Below, in pieces: positions 22,868 through 32,744 of a stretch of DNA of 64,000 bases. Origin of the DNA: a virus; IMG/VR virus record IMGVR_UViG_3300042322_000140, positions 1 through 64,000 of that record; one strand, 5' to 3'. Position numbers and translations under genes: made by a program. The notes under the pieces are model-generated. The model searched no databases. It was not told the DNA's origin and saw only the letters and a list, made by a program, of their open reading frames with translations. Position 1 is the first letter of the stretch, and the number at the start of each line of letters is the position of its first letter.

Positions 22868-25492
22868 TTACTGCATTAATTTTATGTACTTATCTATGTT
22901 TTTTGGCTCGTATTTTATACTCTTTAAAAGAGCATCCGATATAAATATCTGAGGTTGGTATCTTATTAGATAAGATGTATCTTCTTCTAAATATCTCATA
23001 CCTAAATCTTTTTCCCAAACTACTCCTCCATTTTTATCTTTTACTGTAGTTGTCCATCCACCATCTTGTGAGCTGGCTTCTACTGTAAAATCATCTAAGT
23101 TTTTACTTAATAATTCTGTAAATGAGTCTATTTTTTCTTCTGGTATTTGCTTGTATAAAGTACCTTTGAAAACATCCTCTACACCTTTTTTTGTTATGTA
23201 GTTTATAGGAGGTACTTCAAAACCTCTTTGTGTATTAGCAGGCATGTTGTTTATAGTAGTACCTATCTTATTTATAGTAGTTCTCTTTGACATCTCTATA
23301 AACTGAGGTTTTGTAAAAGGTTTTACTTTTACATTAGTGTTTTCTGCATCTACTCTATCGCTGCTATTGATATATTTTGATAACTCTATGTATGCTGCAT
23401 CTTTAGAATCTACTATAACTGTTGGTTTCTTTTTGAAGTATCCTCCTTCTTTATTATCTGAAAAACCTGCATTTTGAGTAATAGTTATACTGTTATCTTT
23501 ATTTTTATAAAAAGATATAGGTTTTTCTTTATCAAAAATATTACCTTCCTCTGTTTGTGGTATCTTATTCAAAACACTTTCAACAGCCGCTTTTCCTGAT
23601 ATTGTGCTTACATTTGGTGTTTTAAAATATGAAGAGCTGCCTTTTATATCTGCATTAGCTTTTTCTAAAGAGTCCTTTTTTAAATCTTGTCTTATAAAAT
23701 TGGTAGTAAGAGTGTATACGTTTTGAGTTGTTAGCCCGTTTAATACGTTAGCAAACTCCTCTAGTTTTTTACTGTCCTTTGCTAGTACCGATTTTATATT
23801 TTTTATACCCCCATTGGCTTTTAAGAATTTATCTGCTTTCTGGTAAGCTGCCCATCTTTCTGCTGCATGATCTTCAAATAAATCAGATTGTCCGTCTCTA
23901 CCTGCTGTTGACATTTCGTCTTCTAATGAAGTAATATACTTGTCTGGGTCTTCATTAAATACAGAAGTTAGACTTTTAGTTTTTGTACTATTGTACTCTT
24001 TTGAGTACTCACTTCTTTTTATATCTAAATTGGCAACTTTTTTAGCTATCTCTGGGTGTATGTTAGCCATACCTGAGTTATTAAAAGCTGATTGCATAGA
24101 TGCAGACAATGAGTTTTTAGCTGCTAAGTCTTTGTTAATAACTTGACCTTTAGCATTGTAACCTCTTTTCTTCATCTCCTCAGCATAATGATTTTTAGCA
24201 TCAATAGGTGTCTTATCACTATTAACAGCACTACTTATCGTAGTGTTAAATTCTTTATTTGTATTTTCATATAACTTTTTTAAGTTATCAAAAGGATCAA
24301 AGTCTTCAGCTAGATCACCTTCCATAGGTGACTCAGAGTAAGCCGCCATATTTGCTGCACCGGGTTGTCCAGGTGTACTGGCCCCATACTCTTTTTGCAT
24401 TTTTGCTCTATGTTCTTCGTCTTCTCTTTGGTTCTTTTGTATGTCTAAATCTAAGTCTTGTTTTGCGAAATAATATTCGTCTTTTTTAGTTTCTATAGAC
24501 CACTTAGCTTGTGCCATATCAGCTATACCTCTTTTCCAAGACTCTCTTTCTAAAAAATATCCTAGGCTCTCTGGGTCGTCTTTTTTTAGACCTGAAAATG
24601 TAGAGTCCATAATTTTTCTTTGTTCTTGATAAGCATCGTATCTAGCTTTTGCTTCGGATCTATCTGATTCTGATAAAGCTGTATTGTCTTTAGCTATACC
24701 TTCTGCTTTTATATTCGCATCAATATCCTTATAAGAGGCTTCTTTGTACATATCTACAGATTTATTTGCCTCTTCTATATTATCTTTATACTTTGCCCAG
24801 CCGTTTATTTTTAGCTGTTCGTTTTCTTTAGATGTTAGTATATTAGGCATGTACTTGAATATCTCTTCTTGTGTCAAACCTTTGATTGTTCTTTCTATTA
24901 ACTGACCAGGATTATTTGGATCTGGCATAGATAATTTTTGCTCTCCTCTTAGATCCTTTAACTCTTTGATTTTATCCAAAGCTGTTTTTGTTACGTCTGT
25001 ATATGGAGAGTAGCTTAGGCTACCTAAGTTATCTGTACCCCCTGCCATATAAGCATCAAAACCCCCTTTGCTTAAAGCATAAGCATGGTTTGCTGCATTG
25101 TAACTTTCAGGCTTTTTCTCTTTTACTTCTTTTATTTCAGAGTTAAACTGATATATTGATTGTGAGTTTGCTATTTGTTGTCTTACTTTTCCATCAATAG
25201 CTGATCCTATATAAGATGTTATCTGTCTAGCTACCACATTATCTGTTAAGTCTACGTTTGCATTAGCATCAACCATAGCAAGTAACCCCTGGAGTTTTTC
25301 TCCAAGGTATTTTTTATCTTCGGGTCTTACCAGAGGTACGCTAGTTATTTTTGCAACAAGCTCGTCCATTTTAGCTAAGTTTATATCAAACTTCTGTTGC
25401 ATGCTACTTTGTATAGCTCCTAAATACTTTATTGTGTTCCCTATTGGTATAGGTGAACCATAATTAATAGGTGTTGAATATGCGTTTGCCAT
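22868..25492 (-). CDS. Probable internal virion protein, helical (874 aa)
   Basis: The sequence is mostly alpha-helical and highly charged, with a Gln/Glu/Lys coiled-coil stretch in the first half (DLDIQKNQREDEEHRAKMQ) and no Cys-rich or membrane segments. The N-terminus (YSTPINYGSPIPIGNTIKYL) is Pro/Gly-rich and likely extended. No enzymatic motif is seen. It is the first gene of a promoter-defined unit (promoter 25512-25544) with the 1859-residue gene one base behind, implying coordinated amounts of the two products. By size, composition and place after the muzzle genes it fits a crAss-like cargo protein packed in the capsid; that is inference. Start choice is fixed by the promoter-to-ATG distance of 20 bases. 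Confidence 0.6.
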   Translation of the reverse strand: MANAYSTPINYGSPIPIGNTIKYLGAIQSSMQQKFDINLAKMDELVAKITSVPLVRPEDKKYLGEKLQGLLAMVDANANVDLTDNVVARQITSYIGSAIDGKVRQQIANSQSIYQFNSEIKEVKEKKPESYNAANHAYALSKGGFDAYMAGGTDNLGSLSYSPYTDVTKTALDKIKELKDLRGEQKLSMPDPNNPGQLIERTIKGLTQEEIFKYMPNILTSKENEQLKINGWAKYKDNIEEANKSVDMYKEASYKDIDANIKAEGIAKDNTALSESDRSEAKARYDAYQEQRKIMDSTFSGLKKDDPESLGYFLERESWKRGIADMAQAKWSIETKKDEYYFAKQDLDLDIQKNQREDEEHRAKMQKEYGASTPGQPGAANMAAYSESPMEGDLAEDFDPFDNLKKLYENTNKEFNTTISSAVNSDKTPIDAKNHYAEEMKKRGYNAKGQVINKDLAAKNSLSASMQSAFNNSGMANIHPEIAKKVANLDIKRSEYSKEYNSTKTKSLTSVFNEDPDKYITSLEDEMSTAGRDGQSDLFEDHAAERWAAYQKADKFLKANGGIKNIKSVLAKDSKKLEEFANVLNGLTTQNVYTLTTNFIRQDLKKDSLEKANADIKGSSSYFKTPNVSTISGKAAVESVLNKIPQTEEGNIFDKEKPISFYKNKDNSITITQNAGFSDNKEGGYFKKKPTVIVDSKDAAYIELSKYINSSDRVDAENTNVKVKPFTKPQFIEMSKRTTINKIGTTINNMPANTQRGFEVPPINYITKKGVEDVFKGTLYKQIPEEKIDSFTELLSKNLDDFTVEASSQDGGWTTTVKDKNGGVVWEKDLGMRYLEEDTSYLIRYQPQIFISDALLKSIKYEPKNIDKYIKLMQ

Positions 25493-25511
25493 CTTTATCT
25501 TTATAATTTAT

Positions 25512-25544
25512 GCAAAATTACAAATTTTATTTGTATCCTGCAAA
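25512..25544 (-). promoter_or_regulatory. Late promoter for the 874- and 1859-residue protein genes
   Basis: Minus strand: TTTG (25544-25541), 20 bases, TAATTTTGC (25520-25512). The start codon at 25492 is again exactly 20 bases beyond the box. Confidence 0.75.
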
Positions 25545-25553
25545 TTAATTAAA

Positions 25554-27662
25554 TTATTTTTTCTTCTTAAATCTACCACCAAACTTACCTACAGTAGTTT
25601 TTTCTTTAGCTTTTTTCTCTGCCTCCGTAGCATTTACGTTAGTTATACCATATGGATTTATTAAGCTATCTACTTGTCCTGCATAATCTTTTTGCGTTTC
25701 CGGTTTATAATTTATCCTGTATGTACCATCGCCTTGTAGCTGTACTTGTTTGTTTAATGCGTTTTGTGCATTTGCACTAGCTACTGCGTCCCAATTAGTA
25801 TACTGATCATTAAACCTAGTGTTTCTAAGATTTTGCCAATCGTTTTCATAATTAGCTAAACCTTTGTATGTTCTAGCTTCATAACTCAATGCATTTTGGT
25901 TTTCTGCCATTTGTTCAGCATCACCTATCTTAGCATTGTAAATATCTGCTGTATTTTGTGCTTGATTATTGAATCTATTTGCCTCTGTTATTGCACTTCC
26001 TGCAGCTGCACCTTGATTTGCTGTTAGGCCTATATTTGCTGCTGCTCTTTGTGCGTCAGACATTCCAGATAAATTCTGTTGTGCTGCTACTACTGCTCTA
26101 TCTGTCTCCATTATTTTTTGTGTTGGAGATATATAGTTAGGTTCTATTCTATTTAACCTAGTAGCAACTTTTAAAGCTGGATTTAATGTAGGTGTTTGGT
26201 AGATTCTTTGTGGTAAACTAAGAAAATCATAGTTCACAGTTCTACTTAAATCTAAACCTGGTGGATCTTTTGGTGTTTCTTTAATTGGTTCTTGTTTAAC
26301 ATTAAACTGATTAATTGCATAATCTGCGTTAGTTTCCCCAACTTGTTTTTCTACATCTGTAACATTCTTTAAACTCTCTGTTGACAATTTATCTCTTAGA
26401 GGTGATGTTTTTAATTGTCTTAATGTAAATATACCGTTATCATTTAAGAACTTCTTATCTTCAGGTGTTACTAGATTCATACCCATAGAGTATCTACCTG
26501 ATGTAAATTGTCCAAGTTTTGAATCAAATCCTCTAGCTATTTCTTTTTCATTAAATGTTTGATTAGTCAAGTAATCTTGTGCTTGTTTTACAGCATCCTC
26601 TCCATAAACACTTGCGTTACTTATTATGTTTTGTGCAGAAGCCGCCATTCTATCATTCATTTTTGATTGAAGTGAGCCTATTACTTTTTGTTGAGTGTTT
26701 AACTTAACATTATTTTTGAACTTTAGATTACCTCTATTATCAATCTCTACATTCTCTTTAAGAGTGTCGTCTGAGTAAACTAAATCTGGGAAGTTTCTAT
26801 AAAGTTGTTGTAATGCTTCTTGTGCACTTTCTACATCTCCATAAGCTTCTACTCCTGTTTTTTGTTTCTCTCTTTTTCTAGTACTAAATTTATTTTCTCC
26901 TAGTGCAGTTTTTTTCTCTCCTGTTATTGTTTTTTTGAACTTTCCTGCAGTTTGGTATTTAGGTAAGTCTTTTAATAATTTAGCTGCTTTTTCTTCGCTT
27001 ATGCCATACTTATTTGCTAATTCAACAATACCTCCATTTTCCATTTTATAATCTGTAGAGTCTTTTTCTTTACTCTCTTCTTGTATTTGGAACATTATAT
27101 TAAACATCATTTCTCTATCTTTTTCGATAGGTTTTTTACTTTGTGCTTGTTTATATAATTGTTTTGATAAGTAGTCTGAATTAAGGTCAGAAGTCTTTTT
27201 ATCTTTAATTTTTAACTTTTGGTCTTTCATCATGCCCATTAGTTTTTCTAATTCTGCATTTATTTTATCAAGACCTGTTTTTGAATTAAATCTATCTAGT
27301 ATTTTGGCGTAAGTGTCTGTAGCTTTTGCTGGTAACCCTAGCTCTTTATTTACTTTTCTAGCAACATCTGCTCCAATTTTTAAATGGTCACTTAATATTC
27401 TAGTACCGTCCTCTAGTGCTACTGGCATACCTCCTTTTTCGTGAGTTTTACCTTGGGCTTTTCTTATACCTTGTGAATCAAATATGTATTCTCCACCTTC
27501 AATTTCAGCGTTTGGTTCTACCATAGGTTTCTTACTATCTAAGGCAAACTGGTATTCCCCAGTAAGTGCCTTGAACAAATCTTTCTTCTGGCCACCTTCT
27601 GCAAAGAATAGGTTTTCAAAAACTTCTTTTGGTATTGATATTTTATTCGAACTCGACATCAT
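25554..27662 (-). CDS. Probable internal virion (cargo) protein (702 aa)
   Basis: Residues 50-97 contain EIEGGEYIFDSQG and KTHEKGGMPVALEDGTRILSD, a Gly-rich module (GGE..., H..GG.PV.L..GT...SD) that I recognise from internal proteins of Bacteroidota phages. Lys-rich helices follow, then a second Gly/Tyr element, KYQTAGKFKK, near residue 240. The C-terminal half is Asn/Gln/Ala-rich, consistent with a helical scaffold-like region. The start overlaps the end of the 950-residue gene by 20 bases, indicating coupled translation; MMSSSN offers a second ATG three bases later. No catalytic motif is seen. Packing inside the capsid is inferred from neighbours and composition. Confidence 0.6.
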   Translation of the reverse strand: MMSSSNKISIPKEVFENLFFAEGGQKKDLFKALTGEYQFALDSKKPMVEPNAEIEGGEYIFDSQGIRKAQGKTHEKGGMPVALEDGTRILSDHLKIGADVARKVNKELGLPAKATDTYAKILDRFNSKTGLDKINAELEKLMGMMKDQKLKIKDKKTSDLNSDYLSKQLYKQAQSKKPIEKDREMMFNIMFQIQEESKEKDSTDYKMENGGIVELANKYGISEEKAAKLLKDLPKYQTAGKFKKTITGEKKTALGENKFSTRKREKQKTGVEAYGDVESAQEALQQLYRNFPDLVYSDDTLKENVEIDNRGNLKFKNNVKLNTQQKVIGSLQSKMNDRMAASAQNIISNASVYGEDAVKQAQDYLTNQTFNEKEIARGFDSKLGQFTSGRYSMGMNLVTPEDKKFLNDNGIFTLRQLKTSPLRDKLSTESLKNVTDVEKQVGETNADYAINQFNVKQEPIKETPKDPPGLDLSRTVNYDFLSLPQRIYQTPTLNPALKVATRLNRIEPNYISPTQKIMETDRAVVAAQQNLSGMSDAQRAAANIGLTANQGAAAGSAITEANRFNNQAQNTADIYNAKIGDAEQMAENQNALSYEARTYKGLANYENDWQNLRNTRFNDQYTNWDAVASANAQNALNKQVQLQGDGTYRINYKPETQKDYAGQVDSLINPYGITNVNATEAEKKAKEKTTVGKFGGRFKKKK

Positions 27663-30495
27663 AGTTTCCTGTTTTTTTATTGTATGTATAGTTTTTTATT
27701 GTCTTACCTTTCATCATAGATAAATACTCTCCACCATTTTTCATCATTGGCTGACCTTCTTCTGGACCTTCCATTTCTGTTTCTCCTCCTTGTATCTCTT
27801 GTAATAACTCTTGTATCATCTGTATTGCCTGTTCTTCTGGCATACCCATTTGTACTAATTGTTGTAAGATTTGCTTAGGATCAGCTCCTTGTTTCAAAGC
27901 TTGTTCTACTTGTGATTCAATTTGTTCCATGTTTGGAGTTTCTCCTTCTGCACCTTCATTTTCACCTTCCATTTGTTCATCCATCATCTCTCCACCTTCT
28001 TGGTAACTTCCTTGGTACCCTAGTTGCATACCTGCTTTGTTATTTTCATACCAGTTTGGTTTTTTATTTTGAACCATTCTAGACATAGTGGCTAAGTTCC
28101 CAGATCCTACATTAGCTAAGTTTGAACTGTATTTTTTATTTTGTTGTTCTTTAAAAAGTTGATCCATAGCGGATAGGTTTCCAGAGCCCACTTTAGCTAA
28201 GTTTGCAGCGTATTGTGAATCTTTCATATCTTGATTATCTTTTTCAGCTTTGGCTATAGCCTCTCTGTAATCTCCACCTTCTTGGTAGTAACCGCCTTTC
28301 CTTAGCTGTGGTGTTCCTTGTGGTGCTTCTTGTTGACCACCTTGCATTTGCTCCATAACCATTTGGATTACTTGCGTAGCTTGCTCTTCTGGAATACCTG
28401 CTTGTACTAATTGTTGTAGTATTTCTTGAGGGTCTGCCCCTTGTTGTAACATACCTGCAACTTGTTGTACTATAGCTTGCATTTGATCTCCTCCTGCTTG
28501 CTCTTCTTGTGGATTACCCATCATCATTTGCCCTCCTTCTATTTCTGGTTGCATACCTCCGTCTTGGTAACCTAACATTTTAGGAGCAGCTTGCCCTAAT
28601 CTTTGTGTTCCTTGAGTGATAAAACCTGCGGCTCTAGGTGCAGCAGCTTCTCCAATACCTATAGGCATTGCTTCAAATGTTGTGTAAGGAGATGCAGATA
28701 ATACTGCAGCAGCATTAAGTGTAGCTTTAGGTACTAGCTTTAATCCCATCTTAGTTTTATTTTTTAATTTTTCAGATGCAGATAATGTAGGATTGTACCT
28801 ATTAGCCATTACTTGTTTTCTGTATCCTTCAGATGTTTCACTTTCTGGAGTATTTGGATTAAGCCATGCTTTAAAATCTCCGAAAGCTTTGCTAGGATTA
28901 GCCATGTAATATAAAGGTAGTTCAAGACCTAATTGATCATCATATTCTGCTTGAGATCTCTTAGCATCTAATTCTCTTTGGTAGCTACCTCTTGTGTCTT
29001 GTTTAAGCTCTGGACCTTTAGGTCTTTTAGACATATCATATCCTTTAGACTTCCAAAAATCTTCAAGTGTCATTGATTTTTCAGCAGGTGCTACTTTTGC
29101 TTTTGCTTTAGGTGTAGCTTTACGCTGTACCGGTTTAGGTGTTGTAGCAACTGGTGCCTTTCTTAAATTCTCTTTTTTAAACTTCTCACTTTTTAGTTCT
29201 GATAAAAGTTTTGTATTATCTTTTGATGATCCATCTGTATAACCTAATCTCTTAGCTTCAGACCATGGCATACCTGTTTTTTCTACCCAAGTATCTCTGG
29301 CTGAACCTTCATCATACGATGTCTTAGCTGCACTTTCAGTTTTTGGTACAGATTTGTATCCTTCAGCTTCAAGTTGATTTTTAAACCCGTAGTATGTGTC
29401 TTTGTCCATACCTTCTTCATACCAATCTGTGGCAACTTTTGGCTCTTCCTGTGGACCAAATACTGGGTTTCTAGCTGCTATTTCTGCTTCTACTCTAGCT
29501 GAATTTGGGTACTTGTTGATCATATCATCTTCGTAACCCATTTCCTCTTCCCCACCTTCTTGGTAATAACCACCATACCTATTCATTTCAAGCGGTCTAT
29601 CTTCCCCTGTCATGTTTTTTCTTTGCTCTTCAGCATAATCCTTCATGACTTGATTTTGTCTTTTTTGAGCACCCATTCCTTGTAAGAAAGATTTTGTACC
29701 TTTCAATAAAGAGAGTGCTGCACCCCCAACAGTGGCTCCTATATTTCCATTGGCTGCACTCTTACCAGTAAAAGTAAGTGCATCATCTAAGCCCACGTCT
29801 CCATAAGGGTTTACAAATTGAGTTGTACCCATTCCTGGAGTTTCTACTTTTTTTCTAGCTGCAGCTCCTCCATCGTCAGTTGGTTTTAGTTGCTCATCTT
29901 CTGTAGACATACCCATGTACATTTTATTGTAATCAGGTTTGTCAGTACCTAAAGCGTTACTTTGTGCTTCTTGTGTCGGAGATTGTCCAAAATTAGTTTG
30001 CATCCCAGCTGGATTATTCTGATACCAGTTAGGTGTAGGTGTTGGTGAAGCTTTAGGCAATGGTTGGCCATATTGATCTAACTCTGCAGTTCCTGCAAAT
30101 TGATATTTTGGTAATTGCGTACCACCCATTTCATGCTTTTGGTTCCACATAGAGTAAGCAATTGCTATTGCCTGTTTTTGTGGACGGCCCTCTTTCATCA
30201 AGATTCCTATTTTTTCACTAATCCAATCTTGTTTCATACCACCATCTTTATAAGCTTTAGTTTCCGCTACATAGCTTGCCCCTCCAAATTTGTAGTCTTG
30301 GCCTGGCTCCATATATGTAGGTTCATCCATTGCCATACCATTCTGGTCTAATGGTTGACCATATAATGGATATGGTGTGTTTCTCATTGTTATGTCTTCA
30401 CTAGGTATATAGTTTATTGGATTACTTTCAGAAGCATATCCAGGAGTATAACCTGTGTTGTTTATAAGCTTAGATGTTTTTTTGTATTTTCTCAT
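27643..30495 (-). CDS. Gly/Gln/Met-rich internal virion protein with internal repeats (950 aa)
   Basis: This is a low-complexity protein with many short GG elements (YYQEGG, GYQDGG, SYQEGG, MKNGGEY). Near residues 675-718 and 865-900 lie two copies of a repeat built on QGADPxxILQQLVQxGxPEEQA, each followed by a Gln/Glu-rich helix. Near 398-425 lies a module, WVEKTGMPWSEAKRLGYTDG, that recurs in the 732-residue protein upstream. An early segment, EKIGILMKEGRPQKQAIAIAYSMW, resembles short modules of DNA-associated phage proteins. No enzyme domain is seen. Position and composition suggest a flexible cargo or scaffold-like protein of the capsid interior. It overlaps the 702-residue gene. Confidence 0.6.
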   Translation of the reverse strand: MRKYKKTSKLINNTGYTPGYASESNPINYIPSEDITMRNTPYPLYGQPLDQNGMAMDEPTYMEPGQDYKFGGASYVAETKAYKDGGMKQDWISEKIGILMKEGRPQKQAIAIAYSMWNQKHEMGGTQLPKYQFAGTAELDQYGQPLPKASPTPTPNWYQNNPAGMQTNFGQSPTQEAQSNALGTDKPDYNKMYMGMSTEDEQLKPTDDGGAAARKKVETPGMGTTQFVNPYGDVGLDDALTFTGKSAANGNIGATVGGAALSLLKGTKSFLQGMGAQKRQNQVMKDYAEEQRKNMTGEDRPLEMNRYGGYYQEGGEEEMGYEDDMINKYPNSARVEAEIAARNPVFGPQEEPKVATDWYEEGMDKDTYYGFKNQLEAEGYKSVPKTESAAKTSYDEGSARDTWVEKTGMPWSEAKRLGYTDGSSKDNTKLLSELKSEKFKKENLRKAPVATTPKPVQRKATPKAKAKVAPAEKSMTLEDFWKSKGYDMSKRPKGPELKQDTRGSYQRELDAKRSQAEYDDQLGLELPLYYMANPSKAFGDFKAWLNPNTPESETSEGYRKQVMANRYNPTLSASEKLKNKTKMGLKLVPKATLNAAAVLSASPYTTFEAMPIGIGEAAAPRAAGFITQGTQRLGQAAPKMLGYQDGGMQPEIEGGQMMMGNPQEEQAGGDQMQAIVQQVAGMLQQGADPQEILQQLVQAGIPEEQATQVIQMVMEQMQGGQQEAPQGTPQLRKGGYYQEGGDYREAIAKAEKDNQDMKDSQYAANLAKVGSGNLSAMDQLFKEQQNKKYSSNLANVGSGNLATMSRMVQNKKPNWYENNKAGMQLGYQGSYQEGGEMMDEQMEGENEGAEGETPNMEQIESQVEQALKQGADPKQILQQLVQMGMPEEQAIQMIQELLQEIQGGETEMEGPEEGQPMMKNGGEYLSMMKGKTIKNYTYNKKTGNYDVEFE

Positions 30496-30511
30496 TATAT
30501 TTTTATTAATT

Positions 30512-32710
30512 TTATTTTCTACTAAATAACTTTCTTCCTAAAAACTCTGCATCTTTTCTATTTTTTGAGTCTATAACTATAGTTGTATCTCCTTTTTTAA
30601 ACCTATCTGTTAAATAATTAATATCCGGTTTTCTACAGTTAACACAGCCATAGCTAGCATATCTATTTTTTGCCTCTTGTGAGTATAGTGGATTTCTGTT
30701 CTTAAAATCATATGTTACATGCAATGCTACGTCTTTTGATTTTGGTGCTGGTTGTCCAAAAGCTGGTATAGGGTTTATCCTAAAACCTGGTTCTCCATAT
30801 ATATCAGCTTTAGGGTCCATTACATATGCACCTACAGGTGTTCCCCTAGATTCTGGGTGTGTTTCTAAATAGTGAACGCCCCTATTATTAACGTTTTGAT
30901 CCGGGTTTAAGGCTGTTAATACTGGAAATGTTCTTGTCACTACTCCATCTTCTACTACATAACTAGTATTACTTCTCTTATCTGTAATAACTCCATTTTG
31001 TAGGTTTTGAGTGTTCCCAATATTACCTGTTATAAAATCATTAAATATATCTAACCCACTTCTATTTGATAAAGGACTCCTGTTTTCTTTATTTAATTTG
31101 TTAACTGTTTTGGTATCATTTTTAGCCTTTCTTATAGGTGCAGCAACAGATTTTTTAGTTACAGGTGGTTTTCTATCCCATAGTGGGTTAATAGGCACTT
31201 GAGGAAAAAACTCATTAGTATTTTCTGTATCCATTTTTTTATTACTTTTTATTTTAAAATTTTTGTCTTTTAGTTGGCTTAGTAACTCTATATTAGAATC
31301 TCTTGAGCCGTCTGTATAACCTAATCTCTTAGCTTCAGACCAAGGGAGTCCTGTTTTTTCTACCCAGTTATCTCTTGCTGAGTTATGGTCAAAATTACCC
31401 CCTTCTTGGAATTGTTCTTGAGGAAACATTATGTTTTGTTTTTTTTCCACTGCTGGATGTCTTGTAGTTCTTTCCCATTCATCTGCTTCTTGCCATGTTT
31501 TAAAAGGGCCTCCTAAGTGCTCTCCTGTTTTTTTAAATTCTTCAATAGGATCTGCTAATGGTTTACCATATTTAAAACTAGGAATCAAATAAGCTGGTTC
31601 TCCATTTTCTCCACCTATAGACATAGCTAATTCAGAACTAGGTTCAGCATAAGGTATTCTATACCCTTCTGGTAACTTTTCGCTAGTTGGTTGTAAGAAA
31701 GTTAGACTTCTGCCGCCAGTTTGGTATTTTGACACCTTGGTTACACTTTTGCCTGTACTTTGTCCACCACATTTATGGCAGTTATACATATCTTTTTCCG
31801 TAGATTCAGATTTGTCCCATGACCAACCACAGTTAGTACACTCTACTTCTCCTTCTATCTCTCCCCCATCTTTGTAAGCTGGCTCTTGTGGTATTTGGTT
31901 TTGGAGTTGCTCGTATTGTATAGCTTCGTAATTAGGTAATTCTATCTGTGGTACTTGGTAAAACGATGAGTCTAATCCGCTATCTTGTTGTTGTTGTTGT
32001 TGAATTTGCTGTTGTTGCTCTTCTTGTTTTTGTCTTAAGGCTGTAGCTTGGTTTTGTTTAGTTTGTAATTCTGCTAAAAAATCTTTTTCTTTTTGTTTTT
32101 GTAATAGCTCTGCCTTTGCTTGCTGTGCTTCTATTTCTTCTTTAGTAGTACCTATCTCTGGAGCTGTTATGTTTGCTCCTGGATCTGTAAATAAATTCAT
32201 TGACATATCTGATTCATCCTCGTAATCATAGTTTTCAGATGCAGATGGTTTTAGACTCATTTTTTTAGATAGCCAATTTTTTACAAAACCTACGCTTTTA
32301 CCTTGTACAAAAGGATTATCATGTATTGCTCTAGTTGACATTACATCTGAAATTGGTCTGTTATCTGCTGTTTTATACAATTTTTTATAACCAACAGCCC
32401 CTAAAAAATGAGCCCCATACAAATCTGCATGGGTTGGCTCTATACCTAAGTTTTTTTTAAGGTAGCTTATATTACTATTAGTAAATCTAACAGCTGCTTC
32501 TTGCTGTAGTTTTGTATTAAATCTGTCTTTCCAGTCATAGCCTAAGCCTGTCCATGTATCCTTTGTAAACTGGTAAAGTCCAGATGCACTTCCAAATGGG
32601 TTTTCTGCATACTTCTTCCCTGCACTTTCTGAACCCCTTACTTTTGCAAAGTAGTTTGTCAAATCGTTTTCAAGTTTTTTTACTTTCCCTGTTTTATCTT
32701 CTATGTACAT
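30512..32710 (-). CDS. Virion murein-processing protein: transglycosylase, zinc ribbon, L,D-transpeptidase-like (732 aa)
   Basis: Residues of about 20-150 form a lytic transglycosylase-like domain with the catalytic Glu likely at E28 (GSESAGKKY) followed by GSASGLYQFTKDTW, the usual SxxGLxQF element. Near 220-250 is a Gln-rich linker encoded by repeated CAA. Near 287-318, CTNCGWSWD...CHKCGG is a CxxC-CxxC zinc ribbon. Near 438-470 is the WVEKTGLPWSEAKRLGYTDG module shared with the 950-residue protein. The C-terminus, near 662-732, has HVTYDF then ASYGCVNCRKPD, the His...SxGCVN signature of YkuD L,D-transpeptidases, also used by enzymes acting on peptide stems. It probably opens and remodels peptidoglycan during DNA entry. 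Its promoter (32745-32776) starts the cargo operon. Confidence 0.7.
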   Translation of the reverse strand: MYIEDKTGKVKKLENDLTNYFAKVRGSESAGKKYAENPFGSASGLYQFTKDTWTGLGYDWKDRFNTKLQQEAAVRFTNSNISYLKKNLGIEPTHADLYGAHFLGAVGYKKLYKTADNRPISDVMSTRAIHDNPFVQGKSVGFVKNWLSKKMSLKPSASENYDYEDESDMSMNLFTDPGANITAPEIGTTKEEIEAQQAKAELLQKQKEKDFLAELQTKQNQATALRQKQEEQQQQIQQQQQQDSGLDSSFYQVPQIELPNYEAIQYEQLQNQIPQEPAYKDGGEIEGEVECTNCGWSWDKSESTEKDMYNCHKCGGQSTGKSVTKVSKYQTGGRSLTFLQPTSEKLPEGYRIPYAEPSSELAMSIGGENGEPAYLIPSFKYGKPLADPIEEFKKTGEHLGGPFKTWQEADEWERTTRHPAVEKKQNIMFPQEQFQEGGNFDHNSARDNWVEKTGLPWSEAKRLGYTDGSRDSNIELLSQLKDKNFKIKSNKKMDTENTNEFFPQVPINPLWDRKPPVTKKSVAAPIRKAKNDTKTVNKLNKENRSPLSNRSGLDIFNDFITGNIGNTQNLQNGVITDKRSNTSYVVEDGVVTRTFPVLTALNPDQNVNNRGVHYLETHPESRGTPVGAYVMDPKADIYGEPGFRINPIPAFGQPAPKSKDVALHVTYDFKNRNPLYSQEAKNRYASYGCVNCRKPDINYLTDRFKKGDTTIVIDSKNRKDAEFLGRKLFSRK

Positions 32711-32744
32711 GTATTTATATAAATCTATTCTAGTTATATTAGTG

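Noticed and set aside
31984-32016. CAA microsatellite-like run as a regulatory repeat
   Set aside because: It is in frame inside the 732-residue gene and encodes a Gln-rich linker between domains.
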